Assembly (NCBI GenBank): GCA_902729315.2
Contig: LR746272.1
Location: forward strand, 5,455,772-5,519,771
Source: Spirodela intermedia
Lineage: Eukaryota > Streptophyta > Magnoliopsida > Alismatales > Araceae
Direction of reading: 5' to 3'
Length of the DNA: 64,000 bases
A program made the position numbers and the translations under genes. This document shows, piece by piece, positions 62,094 to 64,000 of the stretch. The notes beneath the pieces were generated by a model. That model did no database searches. It was given only the letters and a program-made list of their open reading frames with translations, and was not told the origin of the DNA. Position 1 is the first letter of the stretch, and every line of letters starts with the position of its first letter.

Positions 62094-63131
62094 ATGGATG
62101 ACAATCAGGAATTAGGGAACTGGCTTGGAGATCACGGAGGAGTGACCACTGAGGAAGAGCAGGCAGATTTCAGGTATGTGCTCCAATACTCACTCATTCT
62201 TCTCTGTTCATTCAGCCCAGGCTCTAGAGAGAGCTAACATCTTCACCCCGATTTCGCCCCTTCCCCGTCCTCCAGTGGCTACTCTCTCTGGGACTGGCGG
62301 TTTGACGGTGCTATGGAAGCTGGTGTTCCGGACCCCTTTCCACTCCAGCAGCTCCCCTCCGACCATTTCTTCCCCTCCCAAGACCTCTTACAAGGTGAAG
62401 TTCCCTCTCTCTCTCTCTCTCTCTCAGTATATTCAATGGCTTGATGGATAACTTTCCTCACGCTTTCTATGCAGATTTCAGCTCCACCTTCTGCGTTGAG
62501 AGCGTCGTCGGAGACATCGCCGGCGTAAAGGACCCCCATCTCGACGTCGCCGGCCACGAAGACATCGAGAGCAAGAAGGTGGAGGTCGCCGCCGGGGGGG
62601 AGAGGGAAGAGAGGGCCATGACCTTCGAGGAGGTGTCGAGGTACTTCTACGTTCCGATAACTGTGGCGGCAAAGGAGCTCAAGATGGGCCTCACGCAGCT
62701 GAAGAAGAAGTGCCGGGAGCTGGGCATCCCCCGCTGGCCTCACCGGAAGATGAAGAGCCTACAGGTCCTCATCGCCAACGTCCAGGTGGGTGACTCAGAA
62801 TAGCTCCCCCTTGCCATACCCGTGGAAACGACGACGGGAAGACTCTTCCGCTCATCGGCGACTGACTGGTTCTGAGTCGGACGCTCTGCAAATGCAAAAC
62901 CAGGAGCTGGGGAGAGAAGACGGGGAGATGGGAGAGACGCAGCTGCAGCGGGCGATCGAGATTCTGGAGAGGGAGAGGGAGGCAATAGAGAGGGTGCCCG
63001 GGACCCAGCTGGAGGAGAAGACCAAGAGGCTGAGGCAGGCCTGCTTCAAGGCCAACTTCAAGAAGAGGAGGCAGAGCAAGCCCGGCGCCGCCGCCGTTGC
63101 CGGCAGGCGAGATCCGGTGAGGGCTTCTTGA
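62094..63131 (+). CDS. RKD: RWP-RK domain transcription factor (RKD type)
   Basis: Four exons: 62,094-62,173; 62,276-62,394; 62,475-62,785; 62,904-63,131. All borders are GT-AG and phases agree; product 245 residues. The RWP-RK domain spans about 113-168: MTFEEVSRYFYVPITVAAKE, then LKKKCRELGIPRWPHRK with the signature RWPHRK at 153-158. A helix rich in Glu and Arg follows (QLQRAIEILEREREAIER), then KTKRLRQACFKANFKKRR, the conserved basic C-terminal block of RKDs. The N-terminal Trp/Phe-rich part (SLWDWRF, DHFFPSQDLL) is like other RKDs. It is a nuclear DNA-binding protein; RKDs act in egg cell, embryo and gametophyte programmes in Arabidopsis, and a citrus RKD is tied to nucellar embryony (family knowledge). 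The expression pattern here is not visible. Confidence 0.9.
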
Positions 63132-63449
63132 TCGTCGGCCACCGGAGTTCCCTGCGCGAAGAATCTTACTTTCCTCTCCCGTCGGGAACCATGTCGCCGA
63201 AATGTGAAAACCCAGGAGACGGGGAGGCGAGAGCATGCCGAACTGTAGAAACCAGAGCTATAAATATAGATACGGATGAAAGAATAGATCGATGAACCCG
63301 GTGTCGCTCGTTTTTCTCCTCGTCTGTCTTTCGGCGGGCACATGGAGAGAGAGGGAGAGAGAGAGAGAAACCGCAAATATATTTTTTTTATACTTTATAA
63401 GCCGGGGAGAAATAGAGTACCGTTGACTTCATGTTTGGAAGGGAAAATA
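63132..63449. other. Spacer between RKD and the PPR gene
   Basis: About 320 bp with a GA run (63,344-63,369) and a TTATAA-type motif near 63,395, which could serve the PPR gene about 55 bp downstream. Confidence 0.4.
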
Positions 63450-64000
63450 ATGCTTCTTGTCCGAATTCGAAACCTCCGCTCCCTCTGCGGCCGCCAGTTC
63501 TCCGATCAACCAGAACAGCAGCAGAAGCAGCGGCAGAAGCAGCGGCGGAAGCCGCGGCCCTCCGCCACGGGGGCCAGTGAGGGCCCATGGATGATCCCCC
63601 TCATCAAGTCGTGCTCATCGGAAGCGCAGCTCCGGCAGCTCCATGCCCGCATCCTGCTCTCTGCCGCCGGCAGAGACCCTGCCGTCACGGCCGCCTTCCT
63701 GTCCCGCGCCGCCGTGAAACCCTCCGAGAATCTGCTGGGCTACCTCCGTCTCGTCTTCGAGGGAATCCCCAGGCCCTACACTCCCCACTTCAACGCCATG
63801 ATAAGGAGTTACTCACAGAGTTCCTCGCCAGAGGAGGCCTTCTCCCTCTTCAGGGACATGCGGCGGCGCGGCGTTAGGGCAAACCCGGCCTCTTTCTCCT
63901 TCGTCCTCAAGGCCTGCAACCGGTTGCGCCACCTCGCCGGCGGCAAGCAGCTCCACGGCGCCATCGTCCGCAACGGGCACCAACCAGACTCTCTTCTCTT
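63450..64000 (+). CDS. PPR protein, N-terminal part (runs off the window)
   Basis: The frame opens at ATG 63,450 and remains open to the window end (183 codons). After a Gln/Lys/Arg-rich leader (about 20-45) it reads IPLIKSCSSEAQLRQLHARI, then PHFNAMIRSYSQSSSPEEAF, LFRDMRRRGVRANPASFSFV, LKACNRLRHLAGGKQLHGAI. This is the typical series of PLS-class pentatricopeptide motifs with the usual head (…CSS…QLRQLHA…). PLS-class PPR proteins bind organellar RNA and often edit it; whether an E/DYW end follows cannot be seen. A second ATG at 63,591 could also start translation, but the upstream ATG gives an organelle-type basic leader. No intron seen, as usual for the family. Confidence 0.88.
   Translation, partial: MLLVRIRNLRSLCGRQFSDQPEQQQKQRQKQRRKPRPSATGASEGPWMIPLIKSCSSEAQLRQLHARILLSAAGRDPAVTAAFLSRAAVKPSENLLGYLRLVFEGIPRPYTPHFNAMIRSYSQSSSPEEAFSLFRDMRRRGVRANPASFSFVLKACNRLRHLAGGKQLHGAIVRNGHQPDSLL

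Overview
This is nuclear DNA of a flowering plant. The coding regions have spliced exons with GT-AG borders and rich, mostly GC-ending codons at their 5' ends. They are separated by long AT-rich tracts full of decayed Ty1/copia retrotransposons and (GA)n/(CT)n microsatellites. The strong GC bias of the coding ends suggests a monocot, but I cannot name the species. No prokaryotic or viral locus is present. All exon models below were read directly from splice signals, reading-frame phase and remembered family motifs; no search was run.

Layout. 1-19.5 kb: gene-free. It holds a decayed minus-strand copia element (RNase H, RT, integrase, gag) whose gag is split by a second, plus-oriented LTR-type insertion, then an array of ~105-bp tandem repeats. 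19.5-20.8 kb: a BAHD acyltransferase pseudogene. 20.8-27.2 kb: LTR-like and non-coding dispersed repeats, one of them an inverted relative of 2.1-3.8 kb. 27.2-44.1 kb: a gene-dense block with four intact minus-strand housekeeping-type genes. These are a DNL/Zim17 zinc-ribbon protein, a CPBP (CAAX-type) membrane protease, a RINGv (MARCH-type) ubiquitin ligase and an apyrase 6-like nucleoside phosphatase. A possible tiny plus-strand gene of 61 codons sits between the last two. 46.1-60.2 kb: a tandem family of AVT1-type vacuolar amino-acid transporters. Copy A is intact, a 3'-end fragment lies at 55.8 kb, and copy B has a premature stop; retroelement debris and a probable organelle-derived insert separate them. 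62.1-64 kb: an RWP-RK (RKD) transcription factor and the start of a PPR protein that runs off the window.

The genes do not form one pathway. The clearest local biology is the decaying AVT1 tandem duplication, in which non-coding downstream DNA was also duplicated. I did not find a convincing undescribed system. The most unusual items are the tiny gene with its in-frame retainable intron and triplicated 3' end next to a 400-bp polypurine tract, the GC-AG intron in the apyrase gene, and the nested retroelement with the 105-bp repeat array.
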